This document shows, piece after piece, positions 33,769 to 40,903 of a DNA stretch of 41,966 nt. A program made the position numbers and the translations under genes. Origin of the DNA: a virus. The stretch spans positions 1 to 41,966 of the IMG/VR virus record IMGVR_UViG_3300026221_000042. One strand, 5' to 3'. A model generated the notes under the pieces. It was not told where the DNA came from. It searched no databases and saw nothing but the letters and a program-made list of their open reading frames with translations. Every line of letters begins with the position of its first letter. Position 1 is the first letter of the stretch.

Positions 33769-34117
33769 AACAGCCTCGTGAACTTATCTTTGAATCGCTT
33801 AACGGGGTACGCGCATTCGTGTTCATACCTTTCGCGCATATAGATAACGCGGTCTCCGGATCTGTCATATCCCACGACGTGGACCACAATGCCCCGCCAA
33901 TCTTTGTAAAGCCTGTCCAGCGGTTCGATTTCTTCAGACATGCACTTACCTTCCGACTATGCTCGAGCAAATAACCTACCCACCACGCGGCGAACTGGTA
34001 GTTGCAGGCCGACCAGCAGCCACCTATCATCACTTCATACGACAAAGAGCCTGTGGTACCGCCAGTGGCTAAACAGCGTATTTGCGGAACGCCAGCCTTT
34101 ATGAGTAAACTGTTCAT
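33758..34117 (-). CDS. Doubtful early ORF running over DUF4222
   Basis: 119 codons from the ATG at 34117, with GGAG ten bases upstream inside the end of the CII-like gene. The first 60 residues (MNSLLIKAGVPQIRCLATGG, then SYEVMIGGCWSACNYQFAAWW) look like a real small protein. The rest overlaps DUF4222 completely in another frame and does not look coding. A lost or shifted stop near 33945 would explain this: a TAA sits there one frame away. Confidence 0.4.
   Translation of the reverse strand: MNSLLIKAGVPQIRCLATGGTTGSLSYEVMIGGCWSACNYQFAAWWVGYLLEHSRKVSACLKKSNRWTGFTKIGGALWSTSWDMTDPETALSICAKGMNTNARTPLSDSKISSRGCYER
33765..33941 (-). CDS. DUF4222 family small protein
   Basis: 58 residues read by hand from the ATG at 33941 with AAGG upstream: MSEEIEPLDRLYKDWRGIVV, then VVGYDRSGDRVIYMRERYEH and a basic end. 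The LDRLYKD...VxGYDRxxDRVIYxRExYEH pattern is that of DUF4222, common in lambdoid early regions. The stop overlaps the O start (ATGA). Function unknown. Confidence 0.85.
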   Translation of the reverse strand: MSEEIEPLDRLYKDWRGIVVHVVGYDRSGDRVIYMRERYEHECAYPVKRFKDKFTRLL

Positions 34118-34124
34118 GCGTTGA

Positions 34125-34646
34125 TTACTCCACACGTTTAGTTAATGCACCCGACGCCCGGACCTGCACAGTCTGGGCGTCAACCTTTCCGGCTTTTGAC
34201 TTCTTACCAAACAAAGCAATTACTGCCCGAACCTCTGCATCACGCGCTGCCAAATGGCGTTGATGAAACTTCATGATCTCTTCTGCCTCTGCCGTATCAA
34301 TCACACCATCTTCCAGCGACGCCTGAATAATCATGTCAACATGGCCACGATGCGCCGCTGTGCGCATGCTCTTACTGAACAGCTCTACCTGGTCGAGTTC
34401 TTCGAGTTGCGGGATATCAACAAACAGGCCACCGCGACGTTGGGCGAAATATTCAGCCATGTACGTTGTACCGCTCAGGTCCTCCATTGCTTCCAACTCA
34501 GAAACTTCAAAAAAACGACAGCCATTCTTTTCATACAGGTTGTTGTTGAATTGCGTTTCGGTCATTCCCAATCCACCAGCCATCGCTGAACGCCCGCCGG
34601 GGAATGCCTTACACATCGCTTTTACTACTGATTTCACGTCTACCAT
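34125..34646 (-). CDS. CII-like transcriptional regulator (YmfL type)
   Basis: 173 residues from the ATG at 34646 (MVDVKSVVKAMCKAFPGG). The sequence GGRSAMAGGLGMTETQFNNNLYE is the YmfL/CII-like helix-turn-helix, and CRFFEVSELEAMEDLSGTTY follows as usual in the family. The C-terminus is a helical part (HVDMIIQASLEDGVIDTAEAE) with a basic end. In this position, after cro, it should favour lysogeny by activating cI or int. Confidence 0.85.
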   Translation of the reverse strand: MVDVKSVVKAMCKAFPGGRSAMAGGLGMTETQFNNNLYEKNGCRFFEVSELEAMEDLSGTTYMAEYFAQRRGGLFVDIPQLEELDQVELFSKSMRTAAHRGHVDMIIQASLEDGVIDTAEAEEIMKFHQRHLAARDAEVRAVIALFGKKSKAGKVDAQTVQVRASGALTKRVE

Positions 34647-34665
34647 TTCTCTTATCCTTGGGTAG

Positions 34666-34881
34666 TTATGGGTGTACGCCAGAGGTGATAGTCTTTTCGT
34701 ATAGTGCGGGGTCATATTTCAATTTACCGTTGGTTCTATATGCAGCTTCAGCGGCTCGTCCTTTAGGGATCAATTGGCCTGGGCGCTTTCGCCACAAGTA
34801 GAACGCCTCTGGGGAAATCCCAAAAAACTCAGCAACCTTGCTCGGTTCGCCAAAGTAGTTTTCAAGGTCATTCGTCGTCAT
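34666..34881 (-). CDS. cro: Cro-like repressor
   Basis: 71 residues. The helix-turn-helix is SKVAEFFGISPEAFYLWRKR, followed by GQLIPKGRAAEAAYRTNGKL, the layout of small Cro/DicC-type repressors whose genes stand divergent from cI. The ATG at 34881 has GGGAGG upstream. It would bind the same CTAA-N6-TTAG operators as CI. Confidence 0.88.
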   Translation of the reverse strand: MTTNDLENYFGEPSKVAEFFGISPEAFYLWRKRPGQLIPKGRAAEAAYRTNGKLKYDPALYEKTITSGVHP

Positions 34882-34896
34882 AACACCTCCCGATTT

Positions 34897-34969
34897 CTAA
34901 GTTAATTTAGATAATATTATTTAATTTTATTTATATCAATAAAAACTAAAATAACTTAGGTTCATTTAG
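34897..34969. promoter_or_regulatory. Right operator region between cro and cI
   Basis: Two 14-base sites of the form CTAA-N6-TTAG are seen: CTAAGTTAATTTAG (34897-34910) next to cro, and CTAAAATAACTTAG (34946-34959) next to cI. An overlapping weaker half-match TTAGGTTCATTTAG (34956-34969) follows. The region is AT-rich and must hold both divergent promoters; exact -35/-10 boxes are hard to choose. Confidence 0.8.
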
Positions 34970-34979
34970 AGGATGAGAA

Positions 34980-35624
34980 ATGCTTACCCAAGGGCAGCGG
35001 ATAAAAAATCTGCGGAAAGATAGAAAATTGACGCAGGTCCAGGTTGCGAAAGCACTTGGTGTCAGTGATGTAACCATTGGCTATTGGGAGAGAGACCTAA
35101 ACGAGCCTGGTGGGAAATCGCTTAGCAATTTAGCAGCATTCTTTGGTGTGTCTGAATCCTTCATTCTTTACGGGAAAGAAGAAGAATCGAACATAATTCC
35201 CGCCTCATTTGGCACACGCCAGATTCCCATCATCAGCTATGTACAAGCGGGTATATGGACATCGGAGTCGGATGCACATGACCTTGAAGGGAATGTTGAC
35301 TATATCCTTACTGACATCGGATTATCACCACGCTCCTTTGCACTCAAAATTAAGGGTAAATCAATGGAGCCCGACTTTACTGAAGGTGATTTAATCATTG
35401 TCGATCCTGAAATTGGCCCACTTCCCGGCGATTATGTTGTTGCGAAAAACGGTGAGCATGAAGCCACTTTTAAAAAATATCGTGCACGGGGAGTTGATCC
35501 GCAAGGCCATGAAATTTTTGCACTTGTTCCGCTTAATGATGACTTTCCGACAAAATACTCAGATCAAGAAACAATTTCCATCATTGGAGTAATGGTCGAA
35601 CACCGAAAATTTAGACGCCGCTAA
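34980..35624 (+). CDS. cI: CI-like prophage repressor, self-cleaving
   Basis: 214 residues. The N-terminal helix-turn-helix is LTQVQVAKALGVSDVTIGYW (18-37). The C-terminal S24 domain has the cleavage site A90-G91 (YVQAGIW), nucleophile S128 (GKSMEP) and a Lys at 165/166 (TFKKY). RecA-stimulated self-cleavage would induce the prophage after DNA damage. AGAGG precedes the ATG. It is the maintenance repressor and, with Cro, defines immunity. Confidence 0.95.
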   Translation: MLTQGQRIKNLRKDRKLTQVQVAKALGVSDVTIGYWERDLNEPGGKSLSNLAAFFGVSESFILYGKEEESNIIPASFGTRQIPIISYVQAGIWTSESDAHDLEGNVDYILTDIGLSPRSFALKIKGKSMEPDFTEGDLIIVDPEIGPLPGDYVVAKNGEHEATFKKYRARGVDPQGHEIFALVPLNDDFPTKYSDQETISIIGVMVEHRKFRRR

Positions 35625-35663
35625 TTCGTTCCCTCTGATTTCCTCGAAAGTCCCTGTCCCCAA

Positions 35664-35719
35664 CTAAAAACTAAATATATTTAGTTTTTAGTGTTGATTT
35701 ATAGTCTAAGTTAATTTAG
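35664..35719. promoter_or_regulatory. Left operator region after cI
   Basis: A perfect 28-base palindrome (35664-35691) contains CTAAATATATTTAG (35671-35684), and 22 bases later CTAAGTTAATTTAG (35706-35719) repeats the site beside cro exactly. Both fit CTAA-N6-TTAG. They lie just upstream of the first left early gene, where OL is expected. The palindrome may also end cI transcription. Confidence 0.8.
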
Positions 35720-35735
35720 ATTTATTCCATCGTTT

Positions 35736-35757
35736 GCACACAACGGCAAGAACACTG
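35736..35757 (+). repeat. Solitary copy of the stem-loop left arm
   Basis: 22 bases identical to 36309-36330 (the left arm of a large stem-loop), ending 20 bases before the start codon of the gene at 35778. Its partner arm is not present nearby, so the leader of that gene could pair with the right arm at 36377-36395 instead. Confidence 0.8.
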
Positions 35758-35777
35758 TAGCTCAATGAGGTCTCAGA

Positions 35778-36209
35778 ATGGATAAGCAAGAACCGAAAAT
35801 TATTGCAGGCGATCTGAGCAATGAAGAGTTGCTCGGTTGGATGCGCGGAAAAATATCTGCGGTGCGTGAATTGAAGGTTCAGAACGAAGCCAAACGTGAA
35901 CTTCTTGAGCGTTTGAAATTCACTGAAGATCGGATTGCTGAGCTGTCACCTCTGGCCACGATTGAGGTTTTACAGCAGGAAGAATTGGCGCATGACGAAT
36001 TCAACGCGCCAACCGAAGGGATGATCACCATTGATAAAGCTCTATTTAAACAGCTTCTTCAACTGGTCCTCAATCTTCCTGATCTGGGTAGTCATCTTGC
36101 TACTGTCCACGTTGATTCGGGACCCACAGCGGCAGGTGAAGTGTTTATTAGTCTTGAGCCAAGCGATTTTCTTCTTCGTCTTAGCGCCGCACTCGGGGCA
36201 TGCAGGTAG
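35778..36209 (+). CDS. Left early protein of unknown function
   Basis: 143 residues with GAGG seven bases before the ATG. The first 70 residues are charged and helical (SNEELLGWMRGKISAVRELK, then KRELLERLKFTEDRIAEL), probably a coiled coil. It is the first gene after the left operators, the place of lambda N, but no arginine-rich N motif is present. The last 56 codons overlap the opposite-strand zinc-ribbon gene and look less like a protein, so the true C-terminus may be shorter in function or the reading may be a run-on. Confidence 0.65.
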   Translation: MDKQEPKIIAGDLSNEELLGWMRGKISAVRELKVQNEAKRELLERLKFTEDRIAELSPLATIEVLQQEELAHDEFNAPTEGMITIDKALFKQLLQLVLNLPDLGSHLATVHVDSGPTAAGEVFISLEPSDFLLRLSAALGACR

Positions 36210-36239
36210 TTCAATTTCGTGGTTATCGAGTTTAGACAT
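36042..36239 (-). CDS. Zinc-ribbon protein, convergent overlap
   Basis: 65 residues from the ATG at 36239, with AAGG upstream. Two metal knuckles are visible: CPECGAKTKKKIAWLK and FTCRCGSRIN. A helical, basic end (MTTQIRKIEDQLKKLFK) follows. Short zinc ribbons of this type (ELPACPECG...AWLKTNKHFTCRCG) occur in many lambdoid early regions. It overlaps the + strand gene tail-to-tail by 168 bases. Confidence 0.78.
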   Translation of the reverse strand: MSKLDNHEIELPACPECGAKTKKKIAWLKTNKHFTCRCGSRINVDSSKMTTQIRKIEDQLKKLFK

Positions 36240-36308
36240 TCGAAAGACCTTCTTGGTTGTGTGAAAACACCAAGATACCACCGCCGCCTGAGGTGGAGAA
36301 GTAACCAG

Positions 36309-36395
36309 GCACACAACGGCAAGAACACTGGGGTGAGGGCCACCCAACCGGTTTAACCACTGAAAGCACAGTTGGACCAGTGTTCTTCCCGTTGT
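36309..36395 (+). ncRNA. Long stem-loop element 1 (C4-antisense-like)
   Basis: The left arm ACAACGGCAAGAACACTGG (36313-36331) pairs with CCAGTGTTCTTCCCGTTGT (36377-36395): 18 of 19 positions, one C-C mismatch. The 45-base apical part contains further pairing (CCAAC/GTTGG). Phage-borne structured regulators such as the C4 antisense RNA of P1 and N15 have comparable size and place in early regions; I cannot prove identity. The strand transcribed is assumed from the left early direction. Confidence 0.5.
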
Positions 36396-36484
36396 TCTGT
36401 AATCGAAAGAAAAGCGACCAGTGGCCGCTTTGCTCTTTAACAATTTGGATATCCCTTAATCACCAAGGTGAAAGCGGAATTAGT

Positions 36485-36616
36485 TTACTTTTTTTCTTTC
36501 ACCGGCGGTGAGGCTGACTCTTTTGGCGCCGGGCGCTGAAAGACTGGAGCGTGGTCGAATAGTTTAACTTTCTCCCAGATAACGGGAGGTGTTTCCGGAT
36601 TAACTGACTTAACCAT
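36485..36616 (-). CDS. 43-residue proline-rich protein downstream of the 2TM gene
   Basis: Read by hand from the ATG at 36616: MVKSVNPETPPVIWEKVKLF, then a QRPAPKE motif and a lysine-rich end (PPVKEKK). It starts 3 bases after the stop of the 2TM gene, with AAGAG upstream. It is the same length as the small gene at 37097 and shares an RPxP, Lys-rich C-terminal character. Function unknown. Confidence 0.6.
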   Translation of the reverse strand: MVKSVNPETPPVIWEKVKLFDHAPVFQRPAPKESASPPVKEKK

Positions 36617-36619
36617 TTA

Positions 36620-37081
36620 TTACTCTTTTGGCAGGTCTCCGGCCAACCAGGCAAAAATCTTCTCACGAACGGTTAACTTTGGGGTTTGATCTTCTAATCC
36701 CAATACTATGCAAGCCCGTTTGTAAGCCGGTGCGCTAAATACCCCCCATGCAGAAGAATCCTGGCTTTGCAGGGACTTAAATCGCTGGTTTAGCTCAGCG
36801 TCATCTATTTCATCAGCTTCGCTTTTTAACAATAAATACTTGCGGGATTGGTCTTCAGATATGCCGGAATATCGCCCAAATTGATAAACAACCTGGCCCA
36901 CTGAAAGCCCAGCTATAAGCGCACCAAACCATGCATGGCTGTACAGATTTGTGAAAACACTAAAGCCCACCGCGATGATGATAAAAGTAATTGCACGATC
37001 AATTCGCCCAGTTAAAACGCTATACATTTTTTCCAGATGATAAGAATACGTTAAATCAAATACCAGTTCGTGGCGGGTCAT
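36620..37081 (-). CDS. Two-TM SLATT-like membrane protein
   Basis: 153 residues. After a 28-residue helix come two hydrophobic segments (about 29-48, AITFIIIAVGFSVFTNLY, and 50-68, AWFGALIAGLSVGQVVY), then a soluble helical part with YLLLKSEADEIDDAELNQRF and a C-terminal helix. This order resembles SLATT 2TM effector domains, which form pores in some defence systems; the match is by pattern only. It is flanked by two 43-residue genes on the same strand, opposite to its early-region neighbours. GAGG lies 6 bases before the ATG. Confidence 0.82.
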   Translation of the reverse strand: MTRHELVFDLTYSYHLEKMYSVLTGRIDRAITFIIIAVGFSVFTNLYSHAWFGALIAGLSVGQVVYQFGRYSGISEDQSRKYLLLKSEADEIDDAELNQRFKSLQSQDSSAWGVFSAPAYKRACIVLGLEDQTPKLTVREKIFAWLAGDLPKE

Positions 37082-37096
37082 GTATTACCTCAAAAT

Positions 37097-37228
37097 TTAC
37101 TGCTTCGGTTGTGGTTTGTCCTGCGGCGCCGGCGGACGCACATTTCTTGGGGCATGTGCTTGCTCATGGCCGTCTCTATTTCTTGGTATCTCTTTTGGTC
37201 TGTTTTCAATATTCAATTTCTTTTCCAT
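37097..37228 (-). CDS. 43-residue basic proline-rich protein upstream of the 2TM gene
   Basis: Read by hand from the ATG at 37228: MEKKLNIENRPKEIPRNRDG, then RNVRPPAPQDKPQPKQ. It is hydrophilic and likely unstructured. The ribosome site is weak. Its stop lies 15 bases before the start of the 2TM gene, whose GAGG falls in the gap. It may be a partner of the 2TM protein. Confidence 0.55.
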   Translation of the reverse strand: MEKKLNIENRPKEIPRNRDGHEQAHAPRNVRPPAPQDKPQPKQ

Positions 37229-37314
37229 TCAGTTGTTGGGGATATCCAGATTAACCTAATCCTTGTTGTTGGGGAATAACAGGATCCACCGAGCCTGATG
37301 TGGTTAAAAGACAG

Positions 37315-37455
37315 GCACACAACAGGTAAGAGCATTGCACCGGATATGTGGCATAGCAGCCATTGATGCAAGTTACCGGCAAGGTAATCAGGTCGGAAAA
37401 CCGCAATCATGCCAAGCGGCGCAAGGTGGTCAAAGGCAGTGCTCTTTCCGTTGTG
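37315..37455 (+). ncRNA. Long stem-loop element 2, related to element 1
   Basis: The left arm (37315-37338, CACAACAGGTAAGAGCATTGC) resembles the left arm of element 1, and its partner GCAGTGCTCTTTCCGTTGTG (37436-37455) resembles the right arm of element 1. Changes occur on both sides: AACACTG versus GAGCATTG, and CAGTGTT versus CAGTGCT, so pairing is kept while sequence drifts. The loop is longer (about 97 bases). It ends about 138 bases before rdgC. Confidence 0.5.
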
Positions 37456-37592
37456 GCTTCAGCATCAGGTGATGGGCGGGTTCCCTACCCGCTTGCGGTT
37501 TCGATTACCGCCGCCACACGCCTTATATATGAGCACCAGGGGATCATTTTTTGTCAGGAAAATGACTCATTCAAAATCGTGTGGAGTGCAAA

Positions 37593-38510
37593 ATGAAATT
37601 AGCGACAATCAAAAATGCCATCGTCTACAAAGCTGAATTACCAGCCGCCGAACTGCTGGCCGGTCACCTGAACGAATTCCTGTTCTCTGAAATTGGTGAG
37701 GTGGAAATGGCGCGCGTCGGCTTTATTCCGAACCCGATCACCGCCGAGTTGGTTACGCCGTTTGAAGGCGGCCTGTCTCTGTCCCTGCGTATCGATGAGA
37801 AAATCATTCCAGGCGCTGCGGTAAGAAAGGAAGTTCAGGAGCGCGTGGACACAATCGAGCTGCAAATGGGTTCAAAATTAAAGCGCGCTGAAAAACTCAA
37901 TATCAAAGATATGGTTTTACAGGACTTCTGCAAACAGGCATTCGTAAAAACCACCGTACTGAATGCGTTCTATAACATTGAGCACCATCTGCTGATCGTT
38001 GCGACGGGCAGCAAGCATTACGCCGGTGTTCTGGTTGGCTACCTGGTCAAAGCTGTTGGTTCCGTGAAGACTGAAACCATCCATATCAGCGATATCAAAC
38101 ATGGCCTCAGCACCAAATTGAAAGCATTTCTGGATGGCGATCAACAAGCTTTCGACGGTTTTCAAATTGGCGATTTCACCCAACTTTCACGCAAATTCGA
38201 GCAGAAAGAAGTCATTAAATACTCAGTTGACATCGACAACATCCGAGATGAGCTTCGCGAAAATCTGTTGAGTGGTTATATCGTCGATTCCATCAATCTG
38301 CGTTATGGCGACGTGAGTTTCCTGCTGACCGAAAACTTCCACTTCAAACGTGTGGATCTCCGCGAACTGGCAGAAAACGACGAAGACGACCTGCCGTACC
38401 GCTGGCGCCATGAGGCTGCCGTAACAACGATGTTGCTGACCAGCGTTATCAATACTCTGTGCGTTCTGCTGAGCTATAAGCCGCAGGAAAAAGAAATTAA
38501 CCCGCAGTAA
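37593..38510 (+). CDS. rdgC: Phage RdgC-like recombination protein
   Basis: 305 residues from the ATG at 37593 with GGAG upstream. It matches RdgC in order: an N-terminal IKNAIVYKAEL, MARVGFIPNP (RdgC has MGWVPP there), EEKIIPGAAVRKEV, a KLKRAEK...LKD-like middle, and the C-terminal VRDVDELREN part. Host RdgC binds double-stranded DNA as a ring and limits RecA. The phage copy lies in the left early region, where recombination genes are usual. Confidence 0.9.
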   Translation: MKLATIKNAIVYKAELPAAELLAGHLNEFLFSEIGEVEMARVGFIPNPITAELVTPFEGGLSLSLRIDEKIIPGAAVRKEVQERVDTIELQMGSKLKRAEKLNIKDMVLQDFCKQAFVKTTVLNAFYNIEHHLLIVATGSKHYAGVLVGYLVKAVGSVKTETIHISDIKHGLSTKLKAFLDGDQQAFDGFQIGDFTQLSRKFEQKEVIKYSVDIDNIRDELRENLLSGYIVDSINLRYGDVSFLLTENFHFKRVDLRELAENDEDDLPYRWRHEAAVTTMLLTSVINTLCVLLSYKPQEKEINPQ

Positions 38511-38624
38511 ATAAGACGCCCTGCGCACCGGGGCGATATTTGTTTCTGTCCACTGAAATTTAATTGCCATCACTGGCAAGGGATTCGCTCAACCTGAAAT
38601 CAGCAAAGAGGTTATTCGATACAT

Positions 38625-39140
38625 ATGAAAACCAATAATTATTCAGCGGCGATGTTCATGTCATGGGTACTGAGTCAGGGGATCATCACCTGCCCTTTTC
38701 CAAACGTTCACCCGACCAACGCCCGCGAATTCTGTAACTGCTACAGCATGCTGAAAGACTTCCCGCTGCTGGCGGACGAGCTTAATCGAATGTCCATGTA
38801 TTCCCGTGAATGGCGCTTAGTTGTTCAGAACTGGGAGGAGTGGAAGAAATTCGTGCTCAACGGACGATATGCAGAGTTATCAGAGCTCATGGCTGTGGCT
38901 TTAATCAGATTAAGTGCTCCGGCTGCACATCGCGCTGCTGACATTTATAAACGGACAACCGGCCCTAAGCGTCGAAATAATCGCGGCGGGCATGGCCAGT
39001 GCCAACTTTCAGAAGACGATAAGGCATTCATCAAGCAATCACTTGGCCGGTTATCGCTTAAGCGTATTGCCGCAGTATTGGACCGGCCTTACTCCACCAT
39101 AACGAGAAACGCGAAATTACTGCAGGGAGAGCATCCATGA
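38625..39140 (+). CDS. Early protein with C-terminal helix-turn-helix
   Basis: 171 residues. The N-terminal 110 residues are mixed with Trp/Tyr-rich helices (SMYSREWRLVVQNWEEWKKF). The end, EDDKAFIKQSLGRLSLKRIA plus AAVLDRPYSTITRNAK, has the form of a helix-turn-helix that tests for nucleic acid binding. No family name is recognised. The stop overlaps the next start (ATGA). Confidence 0.75.
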   Translation: MKTNNYSAAMFMSWVLSQGIITCPFPNVHPTNAREFCNCYSMLKDFPLLADELNRMSMYSREWRLVVQNWEEWKKFVLNGRYAELSELMAVALIRLSAPAAHRAADIYKRTTGPKRRNNRGGHGQCQLSEDDKAFIKQSLGRLSLKRIAAVLDRPYSTITRNAKLLQGEHP

Positions 39141-39263
39141 GAAATATCGAGCTTGTCGGCCACCTCAATACGATGTCCGGTCTCACATATAGATGCTCGA
39201 GCACTTTCTGTTGATGAAATAGATGAATGTATCGATGAAGAAATCTCTTGTTGGAATGACTAA
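39137..39263 (+). pseudogene. Frameshifted small early gene
   Basis: A strong GGGAGAG site precedes the ATG at 39137, which overlaps the previous stop. The frame reads MRNIELVGHLNTMSGL and then stops after 25 codons. The adjacent frame continues IDARALSVDEIDECIDEEIS and ends at 39263. Together they look like one gene of about 41 codons with one extra base near 39190. Confidence 0.6.
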
Positions 39264-39423
39264 GGCGCAGCGTTCTGCTTTAGTCGGTAGGGCTTACGTG
39301 AAAAGAATGGTGCACCTGTGGTTTGTGCCAGTTGAGTTTGCTTCCTCAATGCAACCAGCAGCAAAAATTCCCTGGTGGCGGGCTGGAAATTATTACGGCC
39401 GGGCCAGAAAACTGAATAATTAG
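39256..39423 (+). CDS. Small basic early protein
   Basis: 55 residues from the ATG at 39256 (MTKAQRSALVGRAYVKRMVH), or 66 from 39223. Basic and Trp-containing (IPWWRAGNYYGRARKL). No clear ribosome site for either start; coupling to the frameshifted gene before it may be the intended arrangement. Unknown function. Confidence 0.5.
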   Translation: MTKAQRSALVGRAYVKRMVHLWFVPVEFASSMQPAAKIPWWRAGNYYGRARKLNN

Positions 39424-39498
39424 TGATTCTGTGCGCAGCAGAAAATTAACCAAAGTGGAGTAATCGTATGGGCCAGAAACCAATAGGAGCTGTGTGAG

Positions 39499-39822
39499 AT
39501 GAATAACGTAAACGCCAGTAATGCAGCCACTGATGAAATTATGCTGACCAGTGATGTTTTAGCTCGTTATAAAATTTCACGCAGCACTCTTTACTTCTGG
39601 AGCACACCCGCAAGAATGCCAGCCAGTTTTAAGCGCCCCTTTCCGCCGCCAAAAATTGCTGGCAGTCCGAAGCGCTGGAGAAAAACCGACTTGCTGCAGT
39701 GGGAGGAAGAAGTTAACGCGGTGTCAGTGGCCGGCCAACAACCTTCTCAAGATGTTCAAGCCACACAGTCAGCCACTGGTGCTGATCTGCCAGATAGTCG
39801 TGAAGGTTATAGCGAGCCATAA
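39499..39822 (+). CDS. Excisionase / AlpA-like regulator
   Basis: 107 residues. The region LTSDVLARYKISRSTLYFWS is a MerR/AlpA-type helix-turn-helix, followed by FPPPKIAGSPKRWRKTDL, the wing seen in AlpA-type excisionases. The ATG has GGAG nine bases upstream. A nine-codon frame with its own GGAG (39468-39497) ends just before it and may be a leader. Its last 36 codons overlap the integrase gene tail-to-tail. Position beside int supports a directionality factor. Confidence 0.78.
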   Translation: MNNVNASNAATDEIMLTSDVLARYKISRSTLYFWSTPARMPASFKRPFPPPKIAGSPKRWRKTDLLQWEEEVNAVSVAGQQPSQDVQATQSATGADLPDSREGYSEP

Positions 39823-40903
39823 CGCCCCCCATCTGGTGGCCGAGTAGCTTCTCGATAACGTGGGGCGGTGCGCCGAGTTCTGAAAGGCGTGTCGCAACCG
39901 TTCTCCTCAAGTCATGAAGAGACCAATTCTTCATCCCCGTTTTACTGATCACTTGCGCCGAGTAGGCAGCTACACGCGGCTGTGAAGGCGGTTTGTCTTC
40001 ACGATTTTTAAAATGAGGGGGAGTCAGAACATGGTTTGTCATTGACCATTTCTGATGCTCTTCTAGCAAAAAAATAACACTGTCGGGAAGTGCCCGACGA
40101 ACCGTTCTACCAGTCTTATATTCACTGGCTGGAACCGTCCAAGTTTTCTCTTTGTAATCGAACCACTCCCATTTAGCAGTGCGTATTTCTGTACTCCGAC
40201 AGCCGGTCAATAACAGAAAACGTATTACAAGCTGCTGGGATGGGGGCATCCCATCTAAAGCATTCCAAAGGACCCGGATCTCATCATCTGAAAGCTTTCG
40301 GTCTTTCATCGCAGCAGTCAAACCAACGTCTGATCTTTTCAACGATTCAATCGGATTAAAATCTATAACATCGCGATTTGAGCAGAATCTGAATGCTCGC
40401 TGCATTAAACCGAGAACGTTTCCTGTCACTACACGCCTTCCCATCTGATCGAACAAACTGAGCCAGTGCAATTTTGTTGTCTGATTGACTATCATGTTTC
40501 CAAGAACAGGTTTGACATGGTTGTCAAAATTTTGGCGATTTACCTTTATTTTGACTATCCCTTCAGGTTTGCAGTAATACGTTTCCCAATAGGTAAAGGC
40601 TTCCTCCACTGTAAGAGCTTCCGTTTTTTGTTGTTTCTCCAACTTAACCTGGCGGCGGGGATCGTAACCCTCTGTGAGCCATGCGCGAAATTGCTGCCTA
40701 CGTTCCCTTGCTTGCGACAGTGTTATAGAAGGATAATCACCTATGCTTAACTGCACTGGTTTATCTTCCCAACGGTAGCGATAGAAAAATGTTATACCAC
40801 CGGAAACTGAAAGCCTGACGTTCAGTCCCTGTGCATCAGAGATTACCTCTACTTTGTCTCGGCGCTTTCCAAGTGACTTTCTGAGTTTGGTATCTGTAAG
40901 CAA
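39713..40903 (-). CDS. int: Tyrosine integrase (P4-type)
   Basis: 396 residues from a TTG at 40903 with AAAGGAG eight bases upstream; in-frame ATG codons at 40921 and 40963 give longer versions without a better site. The N-terminal DUF4102 arm (LTDTKLRKSLGKRRDKVEVI) and the catalytic residues are present: Arg in TGCRSTEIR, HDLRR, GH in LLGHQMGG and Tyr in ARYNLHDY. As in other P4-type integrases, the gene reads away from the attachment site, here at the sapC side. Confidence 0.94.
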   Translation of the reverse strand: MLTDTKLRKSLGKRRDKVEVISDAQGLNVRLSVSGGITFFYRYRWEDKPVQLSIGDYPSITLSQARERRQQFRAWLTEGYDPRRQVKLEKQQKTEALTVEEAFTYWETYYCKPEGIVKIKVNRQNFDNHVKPVLGNMIVNQTTKLHWLSLFDQMGRRVVTGNVLGLMQRAFRFCSNRDVIDFNPIESLKRSDVGLTAAMKDRKLSDDEIRVLWNALDGMPPSQQLVIRFLLLTGCRSTEIRTAKWEWFDYKEKTWTVPASEYKTGRTVRRALPDSVIFLLEEHQKWSMTNHVLTPPHFKNREDKPPSQPRVAAYSAQVISKTGMKNWSLHDLRRTVATRLSELGAPPHVIEKLLGHQMGGVMARYNLHDYLADQHQWLTVWLEHLEKVVGRPLTPR

